Source: an uncultured Bacilli bacterium
GTDB lineage: Bacteria > Bacillota_I > Bacilli_A > RF39 > UBA660
Direction: 5' to 3'
NCBI GenBank assembly: GCA_934157235.1
Contig: CAKPHH010000005.1
Location: forward strand, 38,300-102,299
DNA length: 64,000 nucleotides
The first letter of the stretch is position 1. Each line of letters starts with the position of its first letter. Positions 1 through 8,207 of the stretch are shown here, in pieces. The notes beneath the pieces were generated by a model. It was not told the DNA's origin. It searched no databases and saw only the letters and a program-made list of their open reading frames with translations. The translations under genes and the position numbers were made by a program.

Positions 1-975
1 ATTCTACTATCAGAAGTTCGTAGTGCTGAGGCTGTTTCTGCCGTAAGAAACTCAATTTCATCAGGACACAACATCTTATCAACAATCCATGCTGATAAAG
101 CTTCTGCTATACCTTATCGTTTATACAGTTTGATGGAAACAGACTTAGATGTTAACCAATTCCTATCAACTATATATCGTTATATCCAATTAGGTGTTCA
201 TATAAGAGCTTATTATAGTAAAGAAAGAGGTCAATTCCATCGTGAAGTAGATGAAGTTACTGAATTCTATGTTGATGAGAACAATCAACCTCAAAGTAGA
301 GTAATTTATCAAAAAGTATTTGGTAAAGAACCATTCTTAAGAAAACCAAGTAAACATTTAATTGAATACTTAGAAAATCAAAATATTGATATAAATTCTG
401 TTGCTAGTCACATGGCTGATGATTTCCCATTTAATGCTGATGTTGATTCAAATAAAGAAACACCAACTGTAGAGGAAACTCCAGTAGCTGTTCAACCAAA
501 CGTATCTACAGAAACACCTGCTCCAGCACCACAAGTACAACCAGACACTGTAGAAACACCAAGTGTAGTAGAAGCTACTAAGCCTGAAGTTGCAGCTTCA
601 CCAATTGTACCAAAAGTAGAAGTACCAAGTGTTGCTCCAACTGACAAAGTAGCTTTACCAACAATTCAACCAACACCAGTTCCAGTTGTAGAACCAAGCG
701 TAATGCCAACTGTCGTTCAAAAAGAAGTTACACCTAGCCCAGTAGTTCCATTACAACCAACCGCAGAAACTCCTGTAGTACCTGTTCAAGAAGTAGCACC
801 AATTGCTCCAAACAAAGTACCAACAACACAAGCACCAGAACAGTCATTTGTACTACCACCAATCAAAACAGAAGTTCAACAACCGGTACAACAACCAATC
901 AATAATCAAGTTGAATTACAAACCCTAGCGACTTCACCTGTGAAATTACCAACTTTAGAGAGTAATCAACAATAA
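1..975 (+). CDS. CpaF/TadA-type secretion ATPase, C-terminal part (5' end outside window)
   Basis: Frame 1 is open from the first base, so the gene is truncated by the window edge and no start is assigned. The first ~45 residues carry the end of a type II/IV secretion ATPase core: SEVRS, then SGHNILSTIHAD (the conserved His-box region), then a helical C-terminal lobe. From about residue 141 to the stop the protein changes to a roughly 180-residue Pro/Val/Thr/Gln-rich low-complexity tail, which is unusual for CpaF. Family knowledge: CpaF/TadA hydrolyses ATP at the cytoplasmic face to drive Tad (Flp) pilus assembly with TadB and TadC. Those two genes follow immediately (27 nt gap, good SD), so this is the motor of the downstream cluster. 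Confidence 0.88.
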   Translation: MLLSEVRSAEAVSAVRNSISSGHNILSTIHADKASAIPYRLYSLMETDLDVNQFLSTIYRYIQLGVHIRAYYSKERGQFHREVDEVTEFYVDENNQPQSRVIYQKVFGKEPFLRKPSKHLIEYLENQNIDINSVASHMADDFPFNADVDSNKETPTVEETPVAVQPNVSTETPAPAPQVQPDTVETPSVVEATKPEVAASPIVPKVEVPSVAPTDKVALPTIQPTPVPVVEPSVMPTVVQKEVTPSPVVPLQPTAETPVVPVQEVAPIAPNKVPTTQAPEQSFVLPPIKTEVQQPVQQPINNQVELQTLATSPVKLPTLESNQQ

Positions 976-1002
976 AAAAATCAATAAAAAGGAGTAATAA
1001 AT

Positions 1003-1905
1003 ATGTATATTGAAGAGTTATTAATATTAATAGTTATTGCTGTAGGAATCGTAGGATATCGTAATTACAAAGGCCAAAATCTTGGTAAGTTTGTTACAGT
1101 CCAAGTCCAACAGATGTATGATAGATTTGCTCCTTATTCATTTAAAGTAGTAAGAGAAAAAACAAAAGAATTAGGTCAAGAATATACTGCTAAACAATAT
1201 ACAGTACAAGTTGTAGCAATGTCTATATTTGCTGGAGTAGTAACATATTTATATTTCTACAACCTTGTAATCTGTTTAGTTTATATAGTAGCAGTTATTG
1301 CCTTTGTTCCTTACTTATCATATTTAAGATGTAAAAGAGTATATAGTGAATTTATCTTTGAACAAATTCAAGTATATACTTCAAACGTTATCATGGAATT
1401 TGCTACAACACAAAGTTTCGTTAAAGCTCTAGAGGGAGTTAGAAACTCTGGAATCTTAGAAGACCCTGTCAAAAGTGATGTCGACTACATGATAGACTTA
1501 GCTTATAAAAATGGTAGTATTGATGAATCGCTTGCCCATATGAGTAGAAACTACCCATACTACATTGTAAAGAACATGCACCAATTATTCTTACAAATTA
1601 CTAAAGAAGGTGCCAGAAACTCTGCTGATTCTCTTGATAACATGCAACTAGATATCGATATGTTAGTTGAAAGTGTTTATAGAGACCGTATTGAAAGAGC
1701 AGCTTTCCACAAATCATTCCTACAATTCGGTATTATGTTATACCTAATGGTTATGCTTGTTCAATACTTACTAGGTAGGGAAACCTACATCATCCTTTTA
1801 AAAAGATGGTACATAAAAGCCCTATTACATGGTGTACTAATCATCAATACATATTTCTTATTAAAAGGAGAAAAATATTATAATGAGAATGTAGGTGCTG
1901 AATAA
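1003..1905 (+). CDS. TadB-like inner-membrane platform protein (T2SSF domain)
   Basis: 300 aa. There is an N-terminal membrane segment, a pair of hydrophobic helices around residues 70-110, a cytoplasmic helical stretch (about 115-235) typical of the T2SSF/GspF fold, and a C-terminal pair of membrane helices. The ATG follows AGGAG with normal spacing. In Tad systems TadB and TadC form the membrane platform turned by the CpaF ATPase. The gene lies directly after the cpaF-like gene and overlaps the tadC-like gene by one base (TAATG), indicating translational coupling. Assignment as TadB rather than TadC rests on order and topology. Confidence 0.8.
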   Translation: MYIEELLILIVIAVGIVGYRNYKGQNLGKFVTVQVQQMYDRFAPYSFKVVREKTKELGQEYTAKQYTVQVVAMSIFAGVVTYLYFYNLVICLVYIVAVIAFVPYLSYLRCKRVYSEFIFEQIQVYTSNVIMEFATTQSFVKALEGVRNSGILEDPVKSDVDYMIDLAYKNGSIDESLAHMSRNYPYYIVKNMHQLFLQITKEGARNSADSLDNMQLDIDMLVESVYRDRIERAAFHKSFLQFGIMLYLMVMLVQYLLGRETYIILLKRWYIKALLHGVLIINTYFLLKGEKYYNENVGAE

Positions 1906-2717
1906 TGGAAGCGTTAATAGTAGGAGCAATCATAATTGGAATTTTATTCTATAATGGAACAATAGATAAAAAGAAATTTATGATTGATAATGAAAAATAT
2001 TTACAAGCCTTAAGAGAAGATGATTATACCTTCTTAGTATACGCTAAGTATGGTGAAGATGTTGATGTTGATCAACTTTACATGAAAAGATGCACAAATG
2101 CTATTACTATATTTTTAGTAGTCTTAGCCTTAACATCAACATCAGGAAGTACAACCGGAAGCTTATTTAATCCACAATTCTTCCTAAACTTAGTATTATC
2201 CATAGTAGTAGGTGTTGTAGGGTTTAAAATACCTTATATGCAATTAAAAAGCTTCTATAAAACACATTTACATGAAATAGATATAATGTTACCTTACTAT
2301 TTAAAGAGTTTGGAAATCTTAATTCAACACTATACAGTACCAGTAGCATTAGGTAAATCAATAGATGATGCTCCTGATATATTTAAACCAGGATTAAGAG
2401 AATTAATAAACAAAATAAATTCTGGTGATTCTAGCATTGATCCATATATGGATTTTGCTAATACTTATCCCGTTCGTGATTCTATGCGTATGATGCGTTT
2501 ATTATATAGACTTGGTCTAGGTTCACAAGAGAAAAAACAAGAAAGATTAATGATGTTTTCTAGAACAGTATCTAATCTACAAAATAAAGCTCGTGAAACT
2601 AAATATAAAGAACGTCTAAATCATATGGAAAGCCAAACTATGGTTATGTTAGTCGTAACCGGAATTGGTGTCATGCTAATCATATTAATATCAATGATGA
2701 TGATGTTTAGTATGTAA
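1905..2717 (+). CDS. TadC-like inner-membrane platform protein (T2SSF domain)
   Basis: 270 aa, coupled to the preceding gene by TAATG. It has an N-terminal hydrophobic helix, a membrane hairpin near residues 65-105, a helical cytoplasmic region containing the T2SSF-like stretch (about 125-235) and a Met/Ile-rich terminal membrane helix. Together with the preceding gene it would form the pilus/secretion platform. A promoter follows at once (2724-2752), so the motor genes and the pilin genes can be expressed at different levels. Confidence 0.78.
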   Translation: MEALIVGAIIIGILFYNGTIDKKKFMIDNEKYLQALREDDYTFLVYAKYGEDVDVDQLYMKRCTNAITIFLVVLALTSTSGSTTGSLFNPQFFLNLVLSIVVGVVGFKIPYMQLKSFYKTHLHEIDIMLPYYLKSLEILIQHYTVPVALGKSIDDAPDIFKPGLRELINKINSGDSSIDPYMDFANTYPVRDSMRMMRLLYRLGLGSQEKKQERLMMFSRTVSNLQNKARETKYKERLNHMESQTMVMLVVTGIGVMLIILISMMMMFSM

Positions 2718-2723
2718 AAATAT

Positions 2724-2752
2724 TGATAAACAAAGTCTGATTTGTTATAATA
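2724..2752 (+). promoter_or_regulatory. Promoter in front of the pilin-like gene
   Basis: TTGATA (2724-2729), 17 nt spacer, TATAAT (2747-2752), with TG one base upstream of the -10 (extended -10). It sits between the tadC-like gene and a 56-aa pilin-like gene. Confidence 0.7.
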
Positions 2753-2786
2753 AAATTGTAATGATAGAAAGGAGATGCATATATAA

Positions 2787-2957
2787 ATGAAAGCAGCAAC
2801 AGGTGAATTAAATTTAACAGTAATTACATTAATCGCAATCGCAGCTGTAATTGGTTTTTTCTGGGCTATGTGGCCAAATATCAAAAGTTCCATTAATTCA
2901 CAATGGGGTAATATCAGTGGCGATTATAAAGGCATGATTGTTATGGAAAGAAGATAA
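2787..2957 (+). CDS. Small pilin-like membrane protein (Flp/VirB2-size)
   Basis: 56 aa; start ATG at 2787 after GAAAGGAG. The sequence is a short polar head (about 10 residues), one strongly hydrophobic helix (residues 10-29), then a Trp/Asn-containing tail. Size, single N-terminal helix and position right after TadB/TadC are those of a Flp-type major pilin. The classical Flp prepilin motif (Gly, then Glu-Tyr five residues later) is not clearly present, so the family is inferred from context. A dedicated promoter upstream fits an abundant structural subunit. Confidence 0.6.
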   Translation: MKAATGELNLTVITLIAIAAVIGFFWAMWPNIKSSINSQWGNISGDYKGMIVMERR

Positions 2958-2977
2958 ATAAAAAGAGGTGATTAGCT

Positions 2978-3433
2978 ATGCGTGATGCGTTTGGTGGACT
3001 AATGAATATTATAATTATTGTTGTGTTTCTAGTGATAGTATCTGGTTACTTAGCATTTAATGTTACTTATACCAAAGCTTTCCGCGTAAAAAATAAGATA
3101 ATCACTACAATTGAACAATATGAAGGAAATTGTGGTAATGAATCTAGTGCTTGTGATAAAGAAATATTAAATTATATGAAAGAATTAGGATATAGTCCTG
3201 AAACAACATTAAATATTGAAGGATATGAGTGTAAGAATGGTTATTGCATAAAACGTATAGAGCCAGAACGTTCCGTTAATGCTGTTGATGACCAAGAGAA
3301 GAAAGTTTACTATAAAGTAGTAACTGCTATCTCAATTGATATTCCAATCATAAACAAGATAATGCCACAATTAAAAATATTTCAAGTGTCAGGTACAACA
3401 AAACAATTCGTACCAACATCATCAGGTAGGTAG
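2978..3433 (+). CDS. TadE/minor-pilin-like protein with one TM helix and four cysteines
   Basis: 151 aa; ATG at 2978 with GAGGTG. One N-terminal membrane helix (about residues 9-28) is followed by an extracytoplasmic domain. That domain has two Cys pairs (NCGNESSAC and ECKNGYC) that could form disulfides. This is the plan of TadE/F-like pseudopilins, but I see no diagnostic motif. It lies between the pilin-like gene and the TadZ-like gene, which supports a role as a minor pilin or tip protein. Confidence 0.55.
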   Translation: MRDAFGGLMNIIIIVVFLVIVSGYLAFNVTYTKAFRVKNKIITTIEQYEGNCGNESSACDKEILNYMKELGYSPETTLNIEGYECKNGYCIKRIEPERSVNAVDDQEKKVYYKVVTAISIDIPIINKIMPQLKIFQVSGTTKQFVPTSSGR

Positions 3434-3441
3434 GAAGAAGT

Positions 3442-4434
3442 ATGAATGTAATCATAGCAAATGAACAACAACAAAAACTTTCTAATTTGGACATAGATAT
3501 CATAAAAACAATTACTGGTAGCTATGAATCCCGTGAAATAGTTGGCATGTTCAAAGACTTTTTCTTTAACAAAATAATTTTAGATGTTACAGCAATCAAA
3601 GAATATGATAATCCTAATAACTATCAAATTATTAGTCAGCAATTAGATCCTGATAAAGTAATACTCTTTATCCCAGAAAATTCTAAATTGTGTACATCAA
3701 TATTTCTTTCAAAATTAATTTCCTTTGGTTTATATAATTTTACAACTAATATTGATGGAGTAAAGTATCTTTTAGAAAGACCTAATACCTACGAAGATGT
3801 TGAAGCCCTACAACATACAGTAAGGCCTGTCGTTGTATCTGGAACTGGTGATTTAGGAGAAAATAAAACTTCAACTGTAATCGGATTTAGAAGTATAACT
3901 GATAACGCAGGTGCAACAACTCTAATTTATATGCTAAAAAATGAATTGGAGGCAGCCTTAAATGCTATTGTAGTTGCTATTGAAGTTGATAAAAAAGATT
4001 TTGCCTACTTTAATAGTAAAAATATGATATCAGTAAAAAAAGATGATCTAAAAGATATAATTGCTCAAAATACTCAAGCACAAGTTATATTAGTAGATTT
4101 AAATTCATATCCTCATGATGAAGTCTGCCAAGAAGTATTTTATTTAGTAGAACCAAGTATCATGAAACTAAATAAAACAATAGTAAAAGAGCCTACTATA
4201 TTTAGTAGAATAAAAAGTAAAAATATAATCTTAATGAAAAGCTTATTATCAAGCAAAGATATTTCCGACTTCGAGTTAGAAACAGGCCTAAAAGTATTTT
4301 ATAATATGCCACCATTAGATGAAAGACAAAGAAATGGTGCTATTAATGACTTTTTAGGAAGATTAGGTTTATTAACCTTATCTGAACCCGATAATACAGA
4401 TTCTGGTCGTGTATTTGGATTATTTAGAAGATAA
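3442..4434 (+). CDS. TadZ/CpaE-like protein with degenerate P-loop
   Basis: 330 aa. The N-terminal ~110 residues look like a receiver-type alpha/beta domain. The C-terminal half resembles a MinD/ParA-type ATPase, with a deviant Walker A around residues 155-170 (DNAGATTL in place of KGGxGKT) and a later VILVDL strand like Walker B. The invariant lysines are missing, so ATP hydrolysis is doubtful. TadZ/CpaE proteins localise Tad machinery in the cell and are often catalytically degenerate. It follows the TadE-like gene by 8 nt, so it belongs to the same transcript. Confidence 0.6.
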   Translation: MNVIIANEQQQKLSNLDIDIIKTITGSYESREIVGMFKDFFFNKIILDVTAIKEYDNPNNYQIISQQLDPDKVILFIPENSKLCTSIFLSKLISFGLYNFTTNIDGVKYLLERPNTYEDVEALQHTVRPVVVSGTGDLGENKTSTVIGFRSITDNAGATTLIYMLKNELEAALNAIVVAIEVDKKDFAYFNSKNMISVKKDDLKDIIAQNTQAQVILVDLNSYPHDEVCQEVFYLVEPSIMKLNKTIVKEPTIFSRIKSKNIILMKSLLSSKDISDFELETGLKVFYNMPPLDERQRNGAINDFLGRLGLLTLSEPDNTDSGRVFGLFRR

Positions 4435-4437
4435 GAA

Positions 4438-4466
4438 TTGACAAATAAGTGTTAATAGGCTATGAT
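4438..4466 (+). promoter_or_regulatory. Promoter before first VirB2-like gene
   Basis: TTGACA (4438-4443), exactly 17 nt, TATGAT (4461-4466), followed by an AAAGGAGAGG ribosome-binding site and ATG at 4490. It starts immediately after the TadZ-like stop codon. Confidence 0.75.
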
Positions 4467-4489
4467 ATTTATAGCAAAGGAGAGGTATT

Positions 4490-4843
4490 ATGATAGCAAA
4501 AGTTGGTCAAGCAGGTGGCGTTTGTGAAGGTCTAGATCCAGTAATCAAAATTATTAAACATGGTATTTTAAAATATGTTTGTATTTTAATTCCAGTTGGA
4601 TTAATTTTATTTGGATTAGGTGATCTAGGTAAAGCGGTTATTGCAAGTGATGAAAAAGAAGTAAAAGCAGCTCAATCAAGATTAATAAAAAGAGTAGTTT
4701 ATGCTATTTTAGTTTTCTTAGTACCACAACTAGTTACATTAGTAATGAATGTAGTTGCAATTGGTGCTGATAAAGATGATCAATCAATTAATACACAGAG
4801 TTGGGCTAATTGCTGGAACAATGCATATATAATAAATAAATAG
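4490..4843 (+). CDS. VirB2-like two-helix membrane protein (1)
   Basis: 117 aa with two hydrophobic helices (about residues 29-48 and 66-90) separated by a short charged loop rich in Asp/Lys (ASDEKEVKAAQ). The same layout and loop recur in the next gene (TSDDESLAKAQ), so the two are paralogues. Two-helix hairpins of this size are typical of VirB2/TrbC-type T4SS pilin subunits in Gram-positive systems. No signal peptide is evident. The gene has its own strong promoter and is closed by an intrinsic terminator, as expected for a structural protein needed in quantity. Confidence 0.6.
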   Translation: MIAKVGQAGGVCEGLDPVIKIIKHGILKYVCILIPVGLILFGLGDLGKAVIASDEKEVKAAQSRLIKRVVYAILVFLVPQLVTLVMNVVAIGADKDDQSINTQSWANCWNNAYIINK

Positions 4844-4870
4844 CAAATAATTGCTATTTTTTTTTTCTTT
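4839..4870 (+). terminator. Intrinsic terminator
   Basis: Stem AATAGCAA / TTGCTATT with an ATAA loop, then a run of T. It overlaps the stop codon of the VirB2-like gene. Confidence 0.8.
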
Positions 4871-4884
4871 TGATATACTTATTG

Positions 4885-4893
4885 TGTTATAAT
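4885..4893 (+). promoter_or_regulatory. Extended -10 promoter element
   Basis: TGTTATAAT, an extended -10, lies 19 nt upstream of the ATG at 4912 and just after a terminator. No good -35 at 17 nt; TTGATA at 4870 is only 12 nt away. The same nonamer is seen at several other gene starts here. Confidence 0.55.
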
Positions 4894-4911
4894 GTATTTG
4901 GAGTGATCTTT

Positions 4912-5427
4912 ATGAAAAAAGGAACTACTTTTTGTTTCTTATTACTAATAGGACTAATAATGTTTAGTTCTTTTAGTGTATCAGCAAAAAGTTTAGTAAC
5001 AAACGATATAAAAATTAATGATTATGCACAAGTTGCTGCTAAAAAAACTACGACAACAAATGGTAAAACAACGACAGCGAACAATAAAAAGTCGGAATTT
5101 GAAAACAATGAAATGATTTGTGAGGGTGACGGTGCTAATGCCATACTTGGTAGTACCGAAGATCCAAATTCAGTAGCCTGGTTAATACAAGAAATTATGA
5201 ATTATTTGAAAGTCATTGGACCATTTTTAATACTTATTTTAAGTAGTGTTGAATTTGTAAGAGCAATATTAACTTCAGATGATGAAAGTCTAGCTAAAGC
5301 TCAAAAAAACTTAATAACAAGATTGATTTTAGCCGCAGCATTATTCTTGCTACCAGACTTAATAATGGTAGTATTAAATGTATTTGGAATAACAACAAAT
5401 GAAGTCTGCGTATTTAAATATAAGTAA
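4912..5427 (+). CDS. VirB2-like two-helix membrane protein (2), with signal peptide
   Basis: 171 aa from ATG 4912, chosen because GGAGTGATCTTT precedes it and a classical signal peptide (Lys-Lys start, hydrophobic core, AKS end) begins there. A TTG further upstream lacks an SD and lies before the -10 element. After a Lys/Thr-rich spacer (residues about 40-62) come two membrane helices (about 100-120 and 138-158) joined by TSDDESLAKAQ, matching the preceding paralogue. It is probably a T4SS pilin or channel subunit. It is followed 15 nt later by the VirB6-like gene. Confidence 0.6.
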   Translation: MKKGTTFCFLLLIGLIMFSSFSVSAKSLVTNDIKINDYAQVAAKKTTTTNGKTTTANNKKSEFENNEMICEGDGANAILGSTEDPNSVAWLIQEIMNYLKVIGPFLILILSSVEFVRAILTSDDESLAKAQKNLITRLILAAALFLLPDLIMVVLNVFGITTNEVCVFKYK

Positions 5428-5442
5428 AAGAGGTGATAATAA

Positions 5443-7338
5443 ATGACAGATCTAATGCCGGCTGGAGTAATCTCCGATTTAATAAGAACCGTATTAACTA
5501 CACTTATAGATAGACCAGCATTCCTTATTTTAGGAGTAGTTTATGAGGTGTTTTTTAAAGTAGCAACCGCCGAACTATTCACAAATGAACTAGTAAGAAC
5601 AATATATTATAGATGCCAAATGGTAATTGGTATTTTTATGTTGTTTAAATTTTCGGTAACCATTCTAGAAGGAATCGTTGATCCAAATAGGGTAACAGAT
5701 AAGAAAAATGGTGCTGGAAAAATAATCAGTAGAATTATTACCTCTCTAGTAATATTAGCCTTAATTACTCCAATAAATATTCCTAACCCTTCAAACAAAT
5801 GGGAAGAACAGTTAAATAGTAATGGTATTATCTTTGGAGCATTATATTCATTGCAAGATAGAATTTTAACAAATAATACTCTTGGTAAACTTATTTTGGG
5901 TACTCTTGATAATAGTAACGATAAAAATGCCAGTTTAAAAGAGGCGGGCGATGAGTTTACCAAAAGTATTCTGCAGGGATTTATAAGATACAATTTAAAA
6001 CCGCTCTCAGAAATGAAAGACAATAAGTATGAAGATCCAATCGTCGGTAGCGAAGAATACGAAAGCAATCCTAAAAATAGAGTATGTAGCACAGATTCCG
6101 CTATTGAGAAAATATATGAGAAGGGAACAACCCAAGAAATAATTTCAATGGTAAACTTAGAGTGTTCTGCCCAAAGCGGTGGTGTAGGAACAGTCTTTGG
6201 CGCAATAAAAAAACTAGCTGGTGCAGGAAGATATGTATTTGCCTATAGTCCAATCGGTGGAGTTGCCGCTTATATAATTTCCATAATTTTAATTGGTTTT
6301 ACTGTAGATATTGCCATTCGTGCTATTAAGTTAGCAGTTTTACGTTTAATAGCTCCAATTCCAATAATAAGCCATATGAATATTTCTGCAAAAGAAGGAA
6401 AAGGTGCTGATTCATTTAGTTTATGGACAAAATCAATCACAACAACATATATAGATTTATTTGTTAGGTTAGCAGTTTTATACTTCGTAATAGCTCTAAT
6501 TCATGACATGTTGGCAAATGGAGTAAGGGTAAATGTTGGTACTGGTTTAACAGGTGCCATAGCATTCGTATTCATAGTAATTGGTTTATTCCTTTTTGCA
6601 AGACAAGCACCTAAATTCCTTCAAGATGTTTTAGGCTTACAAGGAACAATGAGTAACATCGGATTATCTGCTATATTAGCCGGAGCAGGGGCACTTAGAG
6701 CTGGCGGAACATTCCATGATGCACTAAATGCAACAAGAGATTCTGTTGACTCTAATATAAATGCAATAAATAGTGGAAAAGCAGCTCCGGGACTTGGTCT
6801 GGCTTATAATTCCGGACGAGATTTGGCCGCAAAAATGATTACAGGAAATGAAAAAATGACATACCAGCAAATGCAAAGAGGTCGTGCTGAATTAGCCAGA
6901 GAAGGAATTACAGCACATAGTGCTGATGCAGTTCATAATGCCGCAATTGCTGCCGCCGCCTTTACCGATAGGATGGCGGACGATGCTAAGGCAGGCAGAT
7001 TCACATATATGAACAACGATGGAACAACCGGAACATACAAATGGAAGGATGATCATGGTGTGACACATAATGTTACAAACGCAGCTGAGATGGCACTTGC
7101 ACTTGATCAACAGAGAACTATATCTGGAACATTACAATCAAAAGATAAAAAGATTGATGCCGAAGTTAGCAAATATGGTGAGAGTCGTAGTTGGCGAGAT
7201 AAAAAGAGAATGGATAATACAGGTACACCAGCGAGAAGAAATCAATATAGAGCCGACAGGCATAATACAAGATATGGCTCTGGCCCAGATGTTGTCAACG
7301 TAAGACAGGCTGGCGTTGATGTATCTGAACATAACTAA
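5443..7338 (+). CDS. VirB6/TrbL-like polytopic T4SS channel protein
   Basis: 631 aa; start ATG after GAGGTGAT. Three N-terminal hydrophobic segments (about residues 15-105) are followed by an extracellular loop of some 160 residues. A second membrane block (about 265-390) contains YSPIGGVAAYIISIIL and the LRLIAPIPIISHM stretch seen in Gram-positive VirB6/TrbL-like proteins. About 235 hydrophilic residues with Arg/Asp/Asn at the end are probably cytoplasmic. VirB6 forms the membrane channel and contacts VirB4/VirD4. Its place between the VirB2-like genes and prgI supports the call. Confidence 0.75.
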   Translation: MTDLMPAGVISDLIRTVLTTLIDRPAFLILGVVYEVFFKVATAELFTNELVRTIYYRCQMVIGIFMLFKFSVTILEGIVDPNRVTDKKNGAGKIISRIITSLVILALITPINIPNPSNKWEEQLNSNGIIFGALYSLQDRILTNNTLGKLILGTLDNSNDKNASLKEAGDEFTKSILQGFIRYNLKPLSEMKDNKYEDPIVGSEEYESNPKNRVCSTDSAIEKIYEKGTTQEIISMVNLECSAQSGGVGTVFGAIKKLAGAGRYVFAYSPIGGVAAYIISIILIGFTVDIAIRAIKLAVLRLIAPIPIISHMNISAKEGKGADSFSLWTKSITTTYIDLFVRLAVLYFVIALIHDMLANGVRVNVGTGLTGAIAFVFIVIGLFLFARQAPKFLQDVLGLQGTMSNIGLSAILAGAGALRAGGTFHDALNATRDSVDSNINAINSGKAAPGLGLAYNSGRDLAAKMITGNEKMTYQQMQRGRAELAREGITAHSADAVHNAAIAAAAFTDRMADDAKAGRFTYMNNDGTTGTYKWKDDHGVTHNVTNAAEMALALDQQRTISGTLQSKDKKIDAEVSKYGESRSWRDKKRMDNTGTPARRNQYRADRHNTRYGSGPDVVNVRQAGVDVSEHN

Positions 7339-7365
7339 TAAAAAATAAAAAGGAGTGTGATATAG

Positions 7366-7677
7366 ATGAATGATTACTTAATACCCGCTAATACAAAGAA
7401 TGGGCAATTAATATTAGGTATATTTAGAACTGGTGATTTAGTACTTTTAATATCTGGAGTTGTTGCAACTGTCCTAATACTAGCAACAATTCCAATCACT
7501 TCAACACTTGGCACTATACTAGCATTATCCCCTGGCATTATATGTGCATTGCTAGTAGCCCCTGTGCCATACTATCACAATGTTTTAAATATAATCATCG
7601 AAATATACGATTATTTAACATCAAGACAAACATATCGTTGGAAAGGTTGGTGCTATAAAGAATGGCTAAAAAAGTAA
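7366..7677 (+). CDS. PrgI-family membrane protein
   Basis: 103 aa. It has the layout of PrgI proteins of Gram-positive conjugation systems: a short N-terminus with the IPANTKNGQLILGIF stretch, two adjacent membrane helices (residues about 24-65), and a C-terminal tail with YLTSRQTYRWKG. PrgI genes normally sit just before virB4, as here. The end overlaps the next gene by 16 nt, implying coupled translation. Confidence 0.75.
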   Translation: MNDYLIPANTKNGQLILGIFRTGDLVLLISGVVATVLILATIPITSTLGTILALSPGIICALLVAPVPYYHNVLNIIIEIYDYLTSRQTYRWKGWCYKEWLKK

Positions 7678-8207
7678 CATCTGGTTATACAGAAGATTGG
7701 TTACCAGTAAAAGGTATCCAAAATGGTTTTATAATTACTACAAGTAATCAAAAAGTAACTGGAATAAAAATCACACCAAGAAACATTTTTATTCTAGATC
7801 CACAAGCTCAAGATAACATTTTAATAAGTTTAAAGAACTTCTATAATATGTTAGACTTTGAATTTTGGCTAGTAGTAGCCGATCGTCCTGTAGATATTTC
7901 TGTTTATATGGCCCAATTACAATTACTTTACAATGAAGCACCAAATCCTGCCATTAGAAAATTAATATTACAAGACATAAATAAAGGAAATATGTTTATC
8001 AATAATAATATTGTTGATACAGAATATTACATTTTATTTAAAGATAAAAACGTAGATTTACTACAAAAACGTGTTAGAACAATGATTAATGGTTTAGCAA
8101 GTTGTGGTTTAAATGCCGCTCAAGTTAATAATTCTGATTTACGTATTATCTTAGAGAATTTCTTAAATGGGGGATCTAATACTGAGTTTGGGACGGTGAT
8201 GTCATAA
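7662..8207 (+). CDS. TraC/VirB4 N-terminal domain encoded as a separate protein
   Basis: 181 aa with no membrane helix and no P-loop. It begins with an EDWLPVKGIQNGFIITT segment and continues as an alpha/beta domain like the N-terminal TraC/CagE region of VirB4 ATPases. The next gene starts within its stop codon (TAATG) and carries the rest of VirB4 including both Walker motifs. The two together (777 aa) match one normal VirB4. Separate N-terminal and ATPase genes are known in some lineages. I see no sign of a recent frameshift, as the start has natural overlap spacing. Confidence 0.65.
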   Translation: MAKKVTSGYTEDWLPVKGIQNGFIITTSNQKVTGIKITPRNIFILDPQAQDNILISLKNFYNMLDFEFWLVVADRPVDISVYMAQLQLLYNEAPNPAIRKLILQDINKGNMFINNNIVDTEYYILFKDKNVDLLQKRVRTMINGLASCGLNAAQVNNSDLRIILENFLNGGSNTEFGTVMS

